From Crotophaga sulcirostris (lineage: Eukaryota; Chordata; Aves; Cuculiformes; Crotophagidae), in the NCBI GenBank assembly GCA_013397455.1, contig VYZB01000190.1:1349780-1413779 (forward strand): a stretch of DNA of 64,000 nt. The letters are read 5' to 3'. Shown here one piece after another: positions 27,969 through 40,900 of the stretch. The notes beneath the pieces were generated by a model. That model was not told where the DNA came from, searched no databases, and was given only the letters and a program-made list of their open reading frames with translations. A program made the translations under genes and the position numbers. Positions within the stretch are counted from its first letter, which is position 1; the number at the start of each line of letters is the position of its first letter.

Positions 27969-28271
27969 CTAAAGCATTTCAAGCAAGGCTTCAACATCTG
28001 CGAGGCTTTTTAAACTCTGAGCATCTGCAGATCTGAATTTTTTTAAAAATGAAAGTAAATCTTCTGTCACTTTTCTCTCTTGATTTTTTATAGGAGAACT
28101 ATACCTCAGATACGATGTTGTAACTTGGTACCATCTAGCTGTCCACAGTTGGAAAGTTAATAACCTCATGCCTTCTAGAATCTGAGTATCAGTATTTATG
28201 ATGTCCTGAATTACCTGTGTTCCAGTAGAAACACTAAGATTCACACAAAGAGCTTGAATGGCCCAGCTAAA
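27969..28271 (-). CDS. Candidate terminal coding exon of an unidentified minus-strand gene
   Basis: A minus-strand frame stays open for about 118 codons (in-frame stop near 28,328) and ends at TAG (27,969-27,971). A plausible splice acceptor, a TGTGTCTCAG word preceded by a pyrimidine-rich stretch and a CTAAAT branch-like word, would start the exon at 28,271. That gives 303 nt, exactly 101 codons with the stop, in phase 0 starting Phe-Ser-Trp-Ala. The peptide differs in composition from other chance frames in the window: few Cys, regularly spaced Leu/Ile/Val, mixed charges, and a finish reading SLKSLADVEALLEML that would form amphipathic helices. ATTAAA words follow about 155-175 nt downstream. 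I do not recognise the family. Frames of 100-134 codons occur by chance elsewhere in this window, so length alone proves nothing. No upstream exon was identified. Confidence 0.3.
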   Translation of the reverse strand, partial: FSWAIQALCVNLSVSTGTQVIQDIINTDTQILEGMRLLTFQLWTARWYQVTTSYLRYSSPIKNQERKVTEDLLSFLKKFRSADAQSLKSLADVEALLEML

Positions 28272-29106
28272 CTGAGACACATTTTTATTTAGGAGATGGA
28301 AGGGAATATATAAGGAATTGTTAGATCATCATATACCAAACCCAAGGGAAACATGGGATGTGATGCGATAATCCGTCTCGTTCTCTGAAGGCTATTCTAA
28401 TCCCAGTCTGATACCAATGTAAGCAAACCAGAATGTTTTCTCTTGTCAGTAGTTTGTGTTAAAAAATAATCACAGTAATGCATACAATTCATGAAAATAA
28501 GCAATTTGAAATGATAACATTAACACATATTTGACAGATGTCACCACTACTGATGATTTTAAATACCTCTTCTAAGTGAAACACAACAACAGTATAATCA
28601 TCTTGTAACCAAAGAAGAAATACTTCCCATACTCATCTAGAGGTGTGCCTTATTTATTACTTTATAAAACCTAACTACAATATTGATATCTCTACCCATT
28701 ACCCTTGAATAGATCCTTGAACTAAATTCGTAGCATAGTTTTCGAAAAGTAACATCTCAGACATAAAATTGCAGATGTTGCACAGATATTAATTCTGAGA
28801 ATAATGTGTGGAAACATATTCTAGAGCTCTCATGCTATTCTTTTCATGTTGCCTATGTCAGACATCCAGATTTCATTGGGTAGCTTCAGAAAGGCTTTGG
28901 TTCTTTGTGAAGATATACAAAAGGCATCTTTGGTGCTGGGATATTGTAAATGGATGGGTATTCTATCTTGTCTGACTAAATAATAATAATATTTAGTCTG
29001 GATTAGTTTTTTATGAAAGTAAGGAAGGATCTGTGTCAGATTATTCTTCTTTGATCCATGAACCATACCTACGGTGTCATCTTCCTCCCTTCTCACTCTA
29101 TTCCAC
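28272..29106. other. Non-coding stretch
   Basis: No gene or repeat recognised. The 92-codon minus frame at 28,830-29,108 runs into the antisense of a CR1 remnant and is not gene-like. Confidence 0.55.
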
Positions 29107-29257
29107 ACTCATGTGGCCCCACCTCGACTACTGTGTGCAGTCTTGGATGCCTCAGTATAAGAAGGACATCCAATTATTAGAGCATGTCCAGAGCATGGTG
29201 ACCAAGGTAGTGAAAGTTCTTGAAGGCAAGACTTACAAGGAGCAGCTAAGGTCACTT
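29107..29257 (+). mobile_element. CR1 LINE remnant, end of the reverse transcriptase region
   Basis: This short plus-strand fragment of about 150 bp keeps its frame open. The translation begins MWPHLDYCVQSWMPQYKKDI and continues through LLEHVQSM and a KTYKEQLRSL word, matching the conserved part of CR1 ORF2 just after the reverse transcriptase core. No 3' untranslated region or octamer tail follows. The piece is therefore truncated at both ends, by deletion or by later rearrangement. It covers the ORF2 segment upstream of that seen in the 26.3 kb copy. Confidence 0.85.
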
Positions 29258-29259
29258 AT

Positions 29260-32200
29260 TTGTATCTTTTACTTTACTGTCACCTCCTATCTGCAAATCA
29301 GCATATTTTTATTTTATTTTTAGCAGTAGATAATCTATGGCAAATTTATCTTTGTTATACAATAAATTTCTCTTAGTCAATAGGGATAAGATGAAGCACT
29401 CCTTCAAATTGAACCTTCAGTTTGTGATAGATGGGGTTCATGGCTGAACAGGTAGAGCTAGTTTTGATGTGACTTATTAGTAAGTGGGATTAGCATAGAG
29501 ATTATTTTTGGTGAATGGAAGTAATTTAGAGCTTTTAGTCTTTTAGAACATTTAGAATCTGAATCATCACTCTTGCAGTGTTCCATGCCTACTTTTTATT
29601 CTTAATTTTTTGTTATACAAATGCTAACAATTTTAGTGATGAAGTACCTCTGTAAGAATAATCTGTTTTCCTGATGTGGTGGAGGACCTGTTGTCCATCT
29701 TCACTGAAGCATTTCACATTTGTGCATCCTCACGCAACGTGTTACATTTAATCAGCACTTCGTGAGACCCTTGTCCTTTCAAATACTTGTTTTTCTTCTG
29801 ATAGATGACACTTCCTGCCTCATTTGTTATCGATCCACTTGGAATCTCTTACTGACTTTCTAAAAGTTTTCGTTTTGTCAGTGTCATTGCTTTCTTACAT
29901 CATTGACATAAAAGCTTCTTTATTCTATTACAAACCTTTTGTGACATTTCCAGTGTTACTTGACCTATAGTGTCTCACCTTCATTTGATATTTTTTTGGC
30001 CATGTCTAGAACTGGAACAAGACTGGATTTGGGCAGCTCTTAGATCCTATGTTGACACTTGGATTTACTGAAGTTTTTTCAATTACACACACTTTTCATG
30101 TTCATATGGCCAGGTATAAATTACTTGCATTTTCATTGTTTAGTCTGATGAAGGTGATATTTATACTTCAAGTCTGAAATTAAAATTACAGGTGTTGTAA
30201 AGCAGCCAAAAACCCCCCTCCACCAGCATCATGTGAATAAAAGAAGTGGTAGCAGATGTGCAAATGAAAATGATACTGGGGGAACCAATTTTCATTTATT
30301 CATGTCTTTTTAAAAAACTACTTGTGTGAAAGGTCATTGCATAAAACTTATAGTAGACATACAGATAAACTGGTGTCATACAAATTTTGCTACCTCTAGT
30401 GGTACCATTTATTGCCTCAGCTTGTAGACTAAATTACTTAGTTGACCTTTTTAACAGACAAAAGTCAAAAGAGAGAATAGATTGTGAAGGAGGGGAGAAT
30501 GTTTGTATCAGTTGAAATTTCAAAAACTATTTACAATGTATCATAATGTGCCATTATGGGGTCAACACATCTACATCAGGAATGGGAAGAAATAAACAAA
30601 TTTTTTCCATTAGCTCTCATCAAAGTAATAATTCTCATTTAAAAAACCAACTGATAAAACTTACGGGTATATTAGGAACACTGATTCAGATTTCATACAG
30701 ACAGTTATTGTTCTCCATTTCGATTTTACATTACTCCAGCTAAAATATTTATTTTTGTTTTTGTAATTTAGAAAGCCAAAACAATGTAGAATTTGAAGTC
30801 TGATGACATAATGAAATTAATCTTTTAAAAAGGAAATTAACATATAAAACCAAATCATTTAAACCACATGATCTCAATGGCCAAAAAAGCCTCAAGTCTC
30901 GACCTCTCCATGTAAAATATGGAAAATAATTCTTTTAGCAGAATAAACCTAAACGTAATCCACTACACAATAATTTGTGTCTGTTTCTTTCTTCTGTAGA
31001 AATACTGTTCTCTAACACAAGTTCAAGTTTTAAACAACCCTCAAGAATTTGCAAATCTATTAACAAGCATTCGTCCTCCCCAGGACTTCCTTCATGCTTT
31101 ACTACATGTCAGAATACAGAATTACATACAAACGGATGCAGAGATGAACTTGTACTGAAAAAGCTCTGGTGAGACCAGAATTGGTGACAGGTCCAAGTTT
31201 GGGAAGCCTTTCTGTTTACAATGCAGCAACTTCTCTTTCCTACAGAATATATCTGGCTGTATTTTCTAGTTCTGAACTCTTCTAACATTGAACATATGAC
31301 TGACCAAAGCATAATTATTGGAAAAGTTCACAGAAAATGAATTTTGGGCTTTAACTGCAAATTTATCCTGAGACTAATTTTTAATAGAAAGAAGGAAGGG
31401 AAAGTATAATTAATATAAAGTGCTAGGAAGCCAGATCTGATACACTATCATGTTCATGAAATATGGAGAACATAAGGGCTATGAGAACAAATATGAAGAC
31501 TCTCTCAGACTAACAAGACTAAAAGAATGTGGCTTCTTTAGCCCCAAAGCAAAGACTGAGAATAGGAAAAATCCATACAGAATTTGTCTAAATATATCAG
31601 GAGAGTATCATGATTGAAGAAAAAATGGTTAGCTAAGTTAAGAGGCAATATTGGTGCAAGAGCAAGATATGAATAAATCATATACTTAGACTGAAAAAAT
31701 ATATGTATTCTTAGCCATTAGAGTGGTGAGATTCTGGAATTGTCCTCCAGTAGAAACAATATGATTGATTATCCTATATTTATTGTATTATCTAGATAAG
31801 AAGATTCTCTTGATCTCATTTGCAGTGTTGGTCAGTCCTCTGTCAATCTGCAACAAAATGGTACTTGGTAACATGCTTCACAGAAATCAGCATTTTGATT
31901 TGCCTATACGGGGCTGGCTGAGTGTTCTCCCTAGTTATTTGAGGCATATTATGCACTGGATTTTTTTAATTACAAAACCAGAATAGTCAGAAATGGTGAA
32001 GATCTCAGTCATATTGAATTTATTTATGGTTTCTGATAAAGATGCGCAAGCAAACATCAAAGAATCCTCTCGATCTAAAGTCCTAGGAAAATTGGAATGA
32101 GGAAAATAAGTTAATATTATGAATGTTCTGCTCTTCATAACCTGAGTGAAAACTGAAGTTATGACTCCTGAATTTTCGATCTAGCAAAACAGAGAGCTGC

Positions 32201-32661
32201 AGAAGGGAAACAGGTTGTAATATAGAAAATATTACGATTAGTAGTTTTGTGGCTATTATTGTTTTTATCCACATACAAACAAGAAATACTTTGAATCAAC
32301 ACTTTTCCAAAATACATAATTTTGCCTTTTTATGCCTCTTTGAACAAACAGTTTTCAACTCTTTCTAAGGTTGGTTACTACGCTTAATATAGAGATATCT
32401 CAATCACACCTTCTACAGGAGCTTATGTAAGAGCACAATTGCAGTACACTCACTATATTATTTTTATGCCTATATGGAGACAAACTTCTGTTGGAACAAT
32501 AAAATGTCTCTATACCCCCCAAAGCTCACATTTCTACCGGAATCTTAACAATACATTGCAGTGACATCCCAACTGGACTTCACAGTACTGTGCTTTTGAA
32601 AATTTCCCCCAACATCAGCCTCAGAAATAGAGAATATTTGCATGGGCTAACATGGAAAGGA
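29260..32661. other. AT-rich non-coding stretch
   Basis: No gene or recognisable repeat in about 3.4 kb. Short frames of 63-73 codons on both strands look like chance. Confidence 0.6.
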
Positions 32662-32662
32662 A

Positions 32663-32903
32663 TATCACAATGCCACAATATTACAAGGTTGGAAAGGTCT
32701 TCTGAGATCATTGAGTCCAACCTACAACCCAACACTAACACCAACCCATCATCTAAACCATGGCACTGAGTGCCTCATCCAGTCTCCTCTTAAACACCTC
32801 CAGGGTTGGCAACTCCACCACCTCCCTGGGCAGCGCATTCCAATGGCTAATTACCCTTTCAGTGAAGAACTATTTCCTAATATCAAGCCTAAACTTTCCC
32901 TGA
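32663..32903 (-). mobile_element. CR1 LINE, 3'-end copy of the same subfamily as 9.7 kb and 13.5 kb
   Basis: This is a minus-strand CR1 fragment of about 240 bp. It begins with degenerate octamers (ATCACAAT, CCACAATA) and the TTACAAGGTTGGAAAGG block. It carries the same CAACACTAACACCAACCC and CCATGGCACTGAGTGCCTC words as the 9.7 kb copy, and ends at about 32,903 in the codons equivalent to RKKFFTE / FRLD of ORF2. By eye it differs from the 9.7 kb copy at roughly 20 of 230 aligned positions. The 5' truncation leaves only the last codons of ORF2. Confidence 0.92.
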
Positions 32904-35900
32904 TGATATCTTTCTCTTTTCCAAGGCTTGACTCCTGTTCCTCTTCCTTTTATTATATTTACTACCAAATTTCAATTTCACCTTCTCCTAAAAGAGGACC
33001 ACTCTGCCTGGGCAGGGCAGCAGATTGTAAGGTCCTAGTCTGCAAAAGCCAGTTTTTGCAAAAGCAAATATTCAAGAATTAGGTTATTGCATCTAGTGTA
33101 ATAATAGTAACCAAAAAATCTTCATCCTGTTTGAGAGGAGGATGTTAGGCACTGAGGTATTGATGCTGAGTAGAATGTCATAGAATAGAAAATAAATGAT
33201 ACTACAAGGGGAAGTTGACTTGCATGGGACAGTTCCTGTTGGAAAATTCTAATCTGTGCTGTTTAATAAAGTCGCCTCTAAATAGGCTGCCTGTTCAATG
33301 TCTTCTGTGTATTGCATTAGCAACTAAGGCAATGTCCTTCCTGGAGACAGGCTGCTTCTCCGATTTAGCAGTCTTTTCTCCTGAATTTGGTCCCCTAAAT
33401 TGCATCTACAATCAGTTTATTTGCAATTCTAGTAAAACCCTGTTATATTTGTCTCTTCATGCTGATGCTGTAAGAAGGAAGCTTTACATAATCCTTCTAA
33501 TGCTTCTCATTGAACTGAAGCTCAAAAATAGAATTTTCTTCACCGTATTTCATTATGAGGCAAAATGTGCTCAGCAGCGTTCCAGTTCAAATGCTTATAC
33601 TGAGAAGGGTTCACACTAAAGGAGCTATGTGGAACCAAGTGTTATGTGGGAATAAACCATAAATCATAAAAGATCACTGAAACACTGGATCAAAAGGATG
33701 TTAGATTGCCCAGGACATCTTTTTTCCAGGGACTGTTCATGCATTACAGCAAAATACTGTAAAGCCCAGTTTATTTCATCAGACCTCACTGATCTGTTAA
33801 ACCTGTAGCCAGGTCTACACAACAGCCTCCTGCTCCTGTTTTTTCCATTGGAAGTTGTGAACAAGACACTAACATGAGAAGTATAGAGAACACAAGGAGG
33901 ATACTAGATTGATGGAAGTCCTGACAAAGGTAGGAATTTTGAGAATGATCATATGTATATCAAACAAGACTTAACAAAAATGAAGCATTTGAGGAAAGGG
34001 TAAACGTGGGTGGTCTGCTTGTTTGGAAGAATAGCCTGGAAAACAAGAACTTGAAATCAAGGTTATTTGAGTAGGGGGACCTAGCCTGGGCCCGGTGAAA
34101 CATTTATGCAGTGCCTATGTAGTTCTGATAGTTTTTTCATTTGTATGATGCATGCTAGTTCATGGAAAGCTTGCTTATTATAAACTGTGGAGGACTACTT
34201 GAAAGCTCGGGAGAGAAGGGAGGGTGAGAGAAGCAGGGTTTCTGGGTGGGCTGTCTTTCACAATGGGTTGTATATATTTGGTGATTTGATTATATAGATT
34301 GCATTATAGGACAAGCACAAGTCTAGTGCATACTTTCATTTTAAAACCCTTAGCAAAATGTTTGGTCTCTGCAGAAATGTCAGTGGGTTCTGCTGTTGTA
34401 TTTTGTTTACTTTGTACTGTAGTGAGTCACAACAATATTCAGATGTGACTAATTTACTTAGAAGAATACCCTTTTTTGGTGACCATCATCTTTAGACTGA
34501 TCAAGAGGGTTTTATAGAGTATTTTTTGCACATCAAAAGCACTGAAGTATCCATAAATCATTGGTTTTGTGGGAGCTAGTTTTCTAGAGGCAAGGAGGTT
34601 GGTCTTTATTTATGTTTATTCTATTGGATAATGTATACTAACACGGATCATAGTGTTCCTTCTCACAATAAACCTCTAAACATACATTCTATAATTTCAT
34701 CTAGTGCATAAAATGGCATCCTTGAAATTACTTGGATAAAACAAAACACCCACTGTGTATTAAAATGAATTCACACTTGCAATCAATAGAAGACATAACT
34801 ATACAGCTACCACTGGGAAAAACTTTTTCACAGAGCAGATATTTCATCTTTGCCAATTCAGCCTTGCTACTCAGAGGAGACTTATAAATGCTTTCAAAAG
34901 ACAAACCTGGGATCTAAAACTCATAACTCTATCAAATACTTAAAGTCATAGACCCAACATAGACCCACAGAAATATTGTTTTGTTGATGCAATAAATAAC
35001 ATTTCTTCCTTCTCTTCTGATCCTGAAGCAATTTCACATGATTTAGGTGTTATTTCTTGCTCCTTTCCAAGACTGGGACATAATGACCCTACCACCTGTT
35101 CTCTTGCAAACAGCCTGCTCTGCTCCACATGTGCTTATCAAAATTGGTTCATATCAATTAACATATGACAAGTTAAGCAGAAACCACTTGTTATTACTCA
35201 ACATTCAATTCGAAAATTTTCTGCTCCTGCTTCAAATTCAGAAAAGAGACTGTGTTTTTCAATCTCTGTCAGCTCATCTAATAAAAGCTATTCTTTCTCT
35301 AATGCAAACTAGTCTCACACATCTCTTCGGACTATTGCGGCTCTGCCAGTACTACTGTCTTCTTTACTGCCTATTATTAAGTCATAACAATGTTCACATA
35401 CACTAAATAGCCCTGTGAACCAATACAGCCATTCATTATCCTGAAGACAAGATCATTAATGAATATATAGCAATTTTCGCATCCTCAGAATCTTCTAATC
35501 TTTTTATTTTCTTCTGAATTGTTACTGGCCCTGGAAACACTTTTCAACTCTTTTGTCACAAATTTTACCTGTGACATGAATTCAAGATAACAAAGCCCAC
35601 AGGCCTGGTCATGCAGAAATTCCAAGTTTTGCTGGTTCCTGATTTAGTGCTATGCCTTTTAAGCTTGTTTACAAACCCAGTGCTTGAAGGAATAAAGTAC
35701 TGTAAAATACAGTATTCTGCCTGTATGCTTGCCAGTTTATCATTGACTCTTTCTCATCTACATGAACATACTGAAGAGCAGTTAGTCCTCTTATTTTCAC
35801 TTTAAGCATGTAAAAATAGGTTCCATTTTTTTTTCCATCACTGACTGTTGCACTACATCTCAGATTGCTTAATTTATCATTGGTTCCCATTTTCCTGAAA

Positions 35901-37877
35901 CATCCTTATGGGGAGAGGCCAACATAATAAATTCTTCACTGGTTCAGGGATCTTTGGACAGAGAGATCATTACAGAATTAGAGCTTTGGGCTGTGAGTAC
36001 TTTTACAAGGACCTTTTGATACAGGCACCTCTACAAGGACCAGTACTGAAGGACACCTTCCCTGGGACAGAAATGCTTATAGATTAAATGGTTCTTACAA
36101 TGCCTGCCAGCTTAATGAAAAGATAATGATTGATAGGTGTGTCCCAAGAAAAATTTGTAAGAGAGAAGCCCAACTTTATGAACCTCCAAATACATTAAAC
36201 TGGTGAATGCAAAGCATGTCTGTGTTTCACAGACTGAGAGGGCATTTTTCAAAGGGAATAGTGAGTAAAAATTTAGTGCTTTGCATCACTGGTGCTGTCA
36301 ACCAAGACGATTAGTACTTTGATCTATGTGCAATTATGAATACACATTTAATCAAGGGGATGTTCATGCCAAAACTGTACTGGAAGTTGGTTCTTTCTGT
36401 ATGCGTGTAAGAATGGGAAGTCCTTCTGCTAAACCTGTTGTATATTAGGCCTTTCTAGGCATCTCTAAAATGCTGGTAACTGTTATATAACTCACTCTGA
36501 AGTGTGAAAGGCATAAGGTGTATACAACTAGCAAGGTATTGGGTTCCTAACTTATGATGATTTTAAGTAGAATTTGTTTAATGGATATCGGAATTGGAAA
36601 GACTAAATGTGCAATCTGCCTCAATATTTAGGCAGGAAAGACTTGTATTATATTCTTATCAGTGCTTTGTCCAGTCTAGCTTCTGTACCATGAGAAAGGA
36701 AGGATTACAGCCAGAACACACTTACAGTGCAGATGAGAGTGGTTGTTCATGGATGCTGCTGGCTGGGGAAGTGGGAGAAACAGAACCGTCGTACACTGGT
36801 TTTATCTACCTTCAAAAATTCACTCTACTTACATGTAGCAACATAGAGATTACATAATAACATGTGAAACTAAAAAGATCTCAGCTCTCCAATATCATCT
36901 TTTCTCTCATTTATGCAGAGATAACTCAATGCAGAGTTCTCTAATATTATTCCTCTATCTTCTATGGAGTCCTATGCCAGTGGAAAAAATACACCTGAGA
37001 TTAAAGAAGTGACCAATCCAACCTGGACAGTTGTTTATCGAGGTGCTTGTCCGACCGGGAAACAACCATAACATTTGCTATGAGCATTTCTCCATACAAA
37101 TAGAATTTGTTAACATTGACAGAGATATTAAAAGAGGTTGATGTGTATATATATTTCTCTTGAAATGAAGGAAACTAAGAAGATAAAACAATGAAGGAAT
37201 AACCAATGCTAAATACGAACATTTTGTAATAGAAGGAGTGCTCTTCCTGCGTTTCTGGCAATGGAGTGTCCTTGTCACTGGCCAGGAGGTGAAGCAGACT
37301 GAGGGTAGAACTACTACAGCCTCAGATGAATCTTTCAGGTTGCTTTTCTTTCTTGTTAATGATCTAGATAAAATAGCTTGGAAGCATTCAGTATCCAGCA
37401 GTTCTGAAAGCATTCCTACAAGAGCCACTACTGCTTAAGCACTTCCAAAATCTATTCATAACTTCAGAAGGATTCACAGATAGACAGGTGGCATAAGAAA
37501 AGGGGAAAGAACTTAGTTCTGAAAACAGGGAAAGATTAATGCATAAAGGAAGTCTGACTGCTAGTGAGATCATATCAACCATGCATAAAAAACACAGATC
37601 ATAATTTCTGCGAAACAGCACTATAAGTGGAAGGAAGGTATAGAAATGCTTCTCATGGACTCAGTGAAAAAAATCCTGAAATCCTGGCTGCCTTGCTATT
37701 GTGACAGAGATAGCTCTGTCTGAGGGTAGGAAATACAGGACAGAAACAAGCCCCTCCATCATTATTTTCAGGTCCAAATTACATAAATTTAGGTAAGTAA
37801 TTAGATTTTAATGAAACAGAATTGTAATTAGATAGATTTTAGTTGCATTAATGTACATTTTCATATGACATTGTCTG

Positions 37878-37991
37878 TGAATTGCATTTGGATAATATCT
37901 GTATTTTAGGAAAAGTACTATTAATGATTTTATATGAATTGCATTCAGATAGTATTTGTATTCTAGAAAAAGATGTCATTAATGATCAATT
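37878..37991. repeat. Imperfect 57-bp tandem duplication
   Basis: Two adjacent copies start with TGAATTGCATT, at 37,878 and 37,935, and both finish with an ATTAATGAT word. The period is 57 bp at the start and 58 bp at the end because of a one-base indel. They differ at roughly a fifth of positions, mostly transitions, so the duplication is much older than the 27-bp one at 21.6 kb. Confidence 0.8.
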
Positions 37992-40900
37992 CACCTTGAC
38001 AGTTTTATTAATTCCCTTGGTATTATCGTTCCTGGTTTCTTTTACAAGGTTTGAGATTTATCCTCAGTCCTTGTAGAACTAGATAAAGTATAGACCCTCC
38101 AGCCTGAAGGAACCTTTGTGAATTTGCTGGATGTACCAGGATGGATAAGTATACATATATGAAACAAGAAACGATCACTAGGATGATCAAATCTGAGCTC
38201 AGTTATATCATACTTCTTTAGATTTTCCTTAATTTAATTATGTATGAACCAGGACACAACATTTAGGAAAAAATGACCAGTCTAATCTTAAAGTAAAGCT
38301 CATTATTTTTCAAAATGGTGGTACAGGTACCATCCTGTAGTAACAATATTCTTCTTCAAAAGAAGAAACTATCAGTGACTTTATTTCCTATAGCAGGAGA
38401 AAAAAAGTGAGTGTTTTCCTTAATCTTAATCACACAAAAATTATCATGAATCAGTGAGAGTCCCAGTATGAGCTGACATTTCCTCTCTCATCCAAATGAT
38501 TCCATCTGTTTCTCAGTGCTGCCAATACACCTGAAAAAAAAGATACCTACAGAACTAGAAAGGTATAGTTGCCAACTGTAATGATGGTCCATAATGTATA
38601 GCTATCATCCTTGGGAAAAAAATTAAATATTCTTGGCTTAAGATCTCACTAGTTCTGTTCTTGGGAGGTGAAATGTAAGATTTACTTTGTGGGTTTTTTA
38701 ATTTTTTTTAAGAAGCAATACAGAAACTATGTATGACACGTGAGCCTCCAATTTGCCCATGAAATAAAACTGCAAACAATCCTATTGTAGCGGGACTGAT
38801 AGTGCTTACACCAAAGTTGACGATAACTCTCCATTAAGCTCTTGATATATGTGAAACTAACATTATTTACTTAGGTCTCACAGAATTGGGACCTAAAACA
38901 ATTCCTCAGTGAGGAATTTGTGTTGAAACATAGCTAGTGTCTAAGGGTCCTGGGAGATTTAACTTTTGTGGAGTTCTTAGCAAGAAGGCATTGTGGCAAC
39001 AAGGAAAAAAAGAAAAAAAATGTAAATGTTCAGATTTCAGATCTGAAACAGGTGGCTTAAAAGTGAAGTGCACCCTTCTGAGGGATGGCAACTCTGTGCT
39101 GAAAGTCTTGTAGATAAAACATACATATGAGTGAACCTCAATTGGCATGTCTAAAGTATGGGTCATGCATGTTATTTTTCATTCAGTTTGAGGGAATTTC
39201 TGCCATAAAGATGGGCGTCTATAATATAAAACTCAGTAAAGTTTATGATATTAATCTTGTGTGAAATTCTGTAACAACTAACAGTTGGCTGGAGTAAGTA
39301 GGGACTTTAAGCAGATCTTCACATAAGTAAAAAAAAGGCTGATAATGTAGGTGTCACATGGGCTTTGAATCTGGGCATATCTGAATGTTGGAGAAGGGTA
39401 CATGATAGATTTACAACATCCTCAAAGCAAAACCAAACCAAACTACTGCACATTTGCATTGTCTTGGAAAACCTGAAAAAAAAAATAGTGATAACTAATT
39501 GCAGCTCTGCTTGTATTTTGTTTGAGAAGGTGGAGGAAGATATAAGCATGCTTAGCTCTTGCAACACAGCAGCCTTATTATCTTCCTCCACAGCTAGTGC
39601 ACCCATGAAGAAGAGCAGAGCTCTTTGTGCTACTCCTGTCCTGCATATTCACTGAGGGTCATATGGGCAAACAGATCCTGATACTCCAGTTTCAAGGAAC
39701 GTGTTTGAATAAGACCAAGCAGTGAATGCGTAAAGAAAACAGGATTTCTTGTCTTGTCCTAGGCTGTGTAAAGTGCAGTGATAATCCCATCCTTCCCTGC
39801 TAAATACCTGAGAAAACTCTTCTAACTCTATCTTTACGGAGTTTGGCATACAGCTTTATCCATGGCTTTTACACTTCTTTGGACCAGATGGAAGTATTCT
39901 TCCATTTTTATTCAGAGTTTGTGAATAATTTACCAAGAAAAGACAAAGATATGCAAGTGTTTTACTTGGAAAAATTTATGTAGTTCTAGAAACTCTGTTT
40001 ATTGCTCCCCTAATTTCTCAAAGATGTGTGGTTTTAATAGTTTCTGACAGCATTCACAAAAAATGCAGGGCTGTTTTCCTTTAATTTTGTGTTCTTTAAT
40101 TTCATGTTCTTGCTGCTACTTGATAGTACATTATACATATTCTTCAATAACAGAGGGTAATTCTTGGTCAGCACCTTTTCGAAAAGGCCAAATTGTCTCT
40201 TAAAAAAAACTACAAACAAGATTTTGAATAGGGCAGTGTAATGGAAGGGTCATCATGTATGCAAACTCTGCCCTTTATGCCCTTCCTGTGGTCACTTGGA
40301 GAACAAAAAGTTTTAAACTAACATAGATTGATGTTTTCATATTAATTTTCTTGCTGATTTCCAGGTATTTTGTTTGGTTTTTCTTTCCTGTGGGTTTGAA
40401 CATTTCCCAGTATTTCTACATAATACCCTCTAATAGTCATTTTTCTTAAAGCATTCAATAAGCTAATGATTGTGCAATTCTCTGCTCATTTTCCTCTGAT
40501 TTTTATCAGCAAATTGATGTTGTAAGAAACTATAGTAAATTGTATAAATCTACAAATCTGCTGTGTAGGAAACATATACAGGCCTCAGTATTGACAGAGT
40601 ATAAAGAATGCTTTAAAATTGTACTTTAAGAAAATGGTATTTGCGTACTGTGTTAGTCTCATATGGCTTGTGCTTGCAAAAACAACAAAGGACAATATAT
40701 ATTTAACTACTATTTTTCTAAAAGCAAAATGCCTCCAATAGTCAATGAACTTTTAAAATAACAATTAAATGTGGCTGAGAAGGAGTGAGGTCTTCTGGCT
40801 CTCTGAAGTGGTCTGATGGCCCACAGAGCACTCCCAGGATTGGGCTCTCCAGTATGTATTATGATATCACCTATATGTTGCTAAAAGTAAACATATTTAG

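Noticed and set aside
33215..33619. Longest non-repeat open frame on the plus strand (134 codons)
   Set aside because: Cys- and Leu-rich without domain, periodicity or splice context; frames of this length are expected by chance in 64 kb read in six frames.
35047..35406. 119-codon plus-strand frame
   Set aside because: Leu-rich translation of AT-rich DNA without domain or splice signals.
39319..39606. 95-codon minus-strand frame beginning MGALAVEEDNK
   Set aside because: The first part looks coding-like, but the remainder is Phe/Cys-rich and no donor or acceptor pair could be defined.
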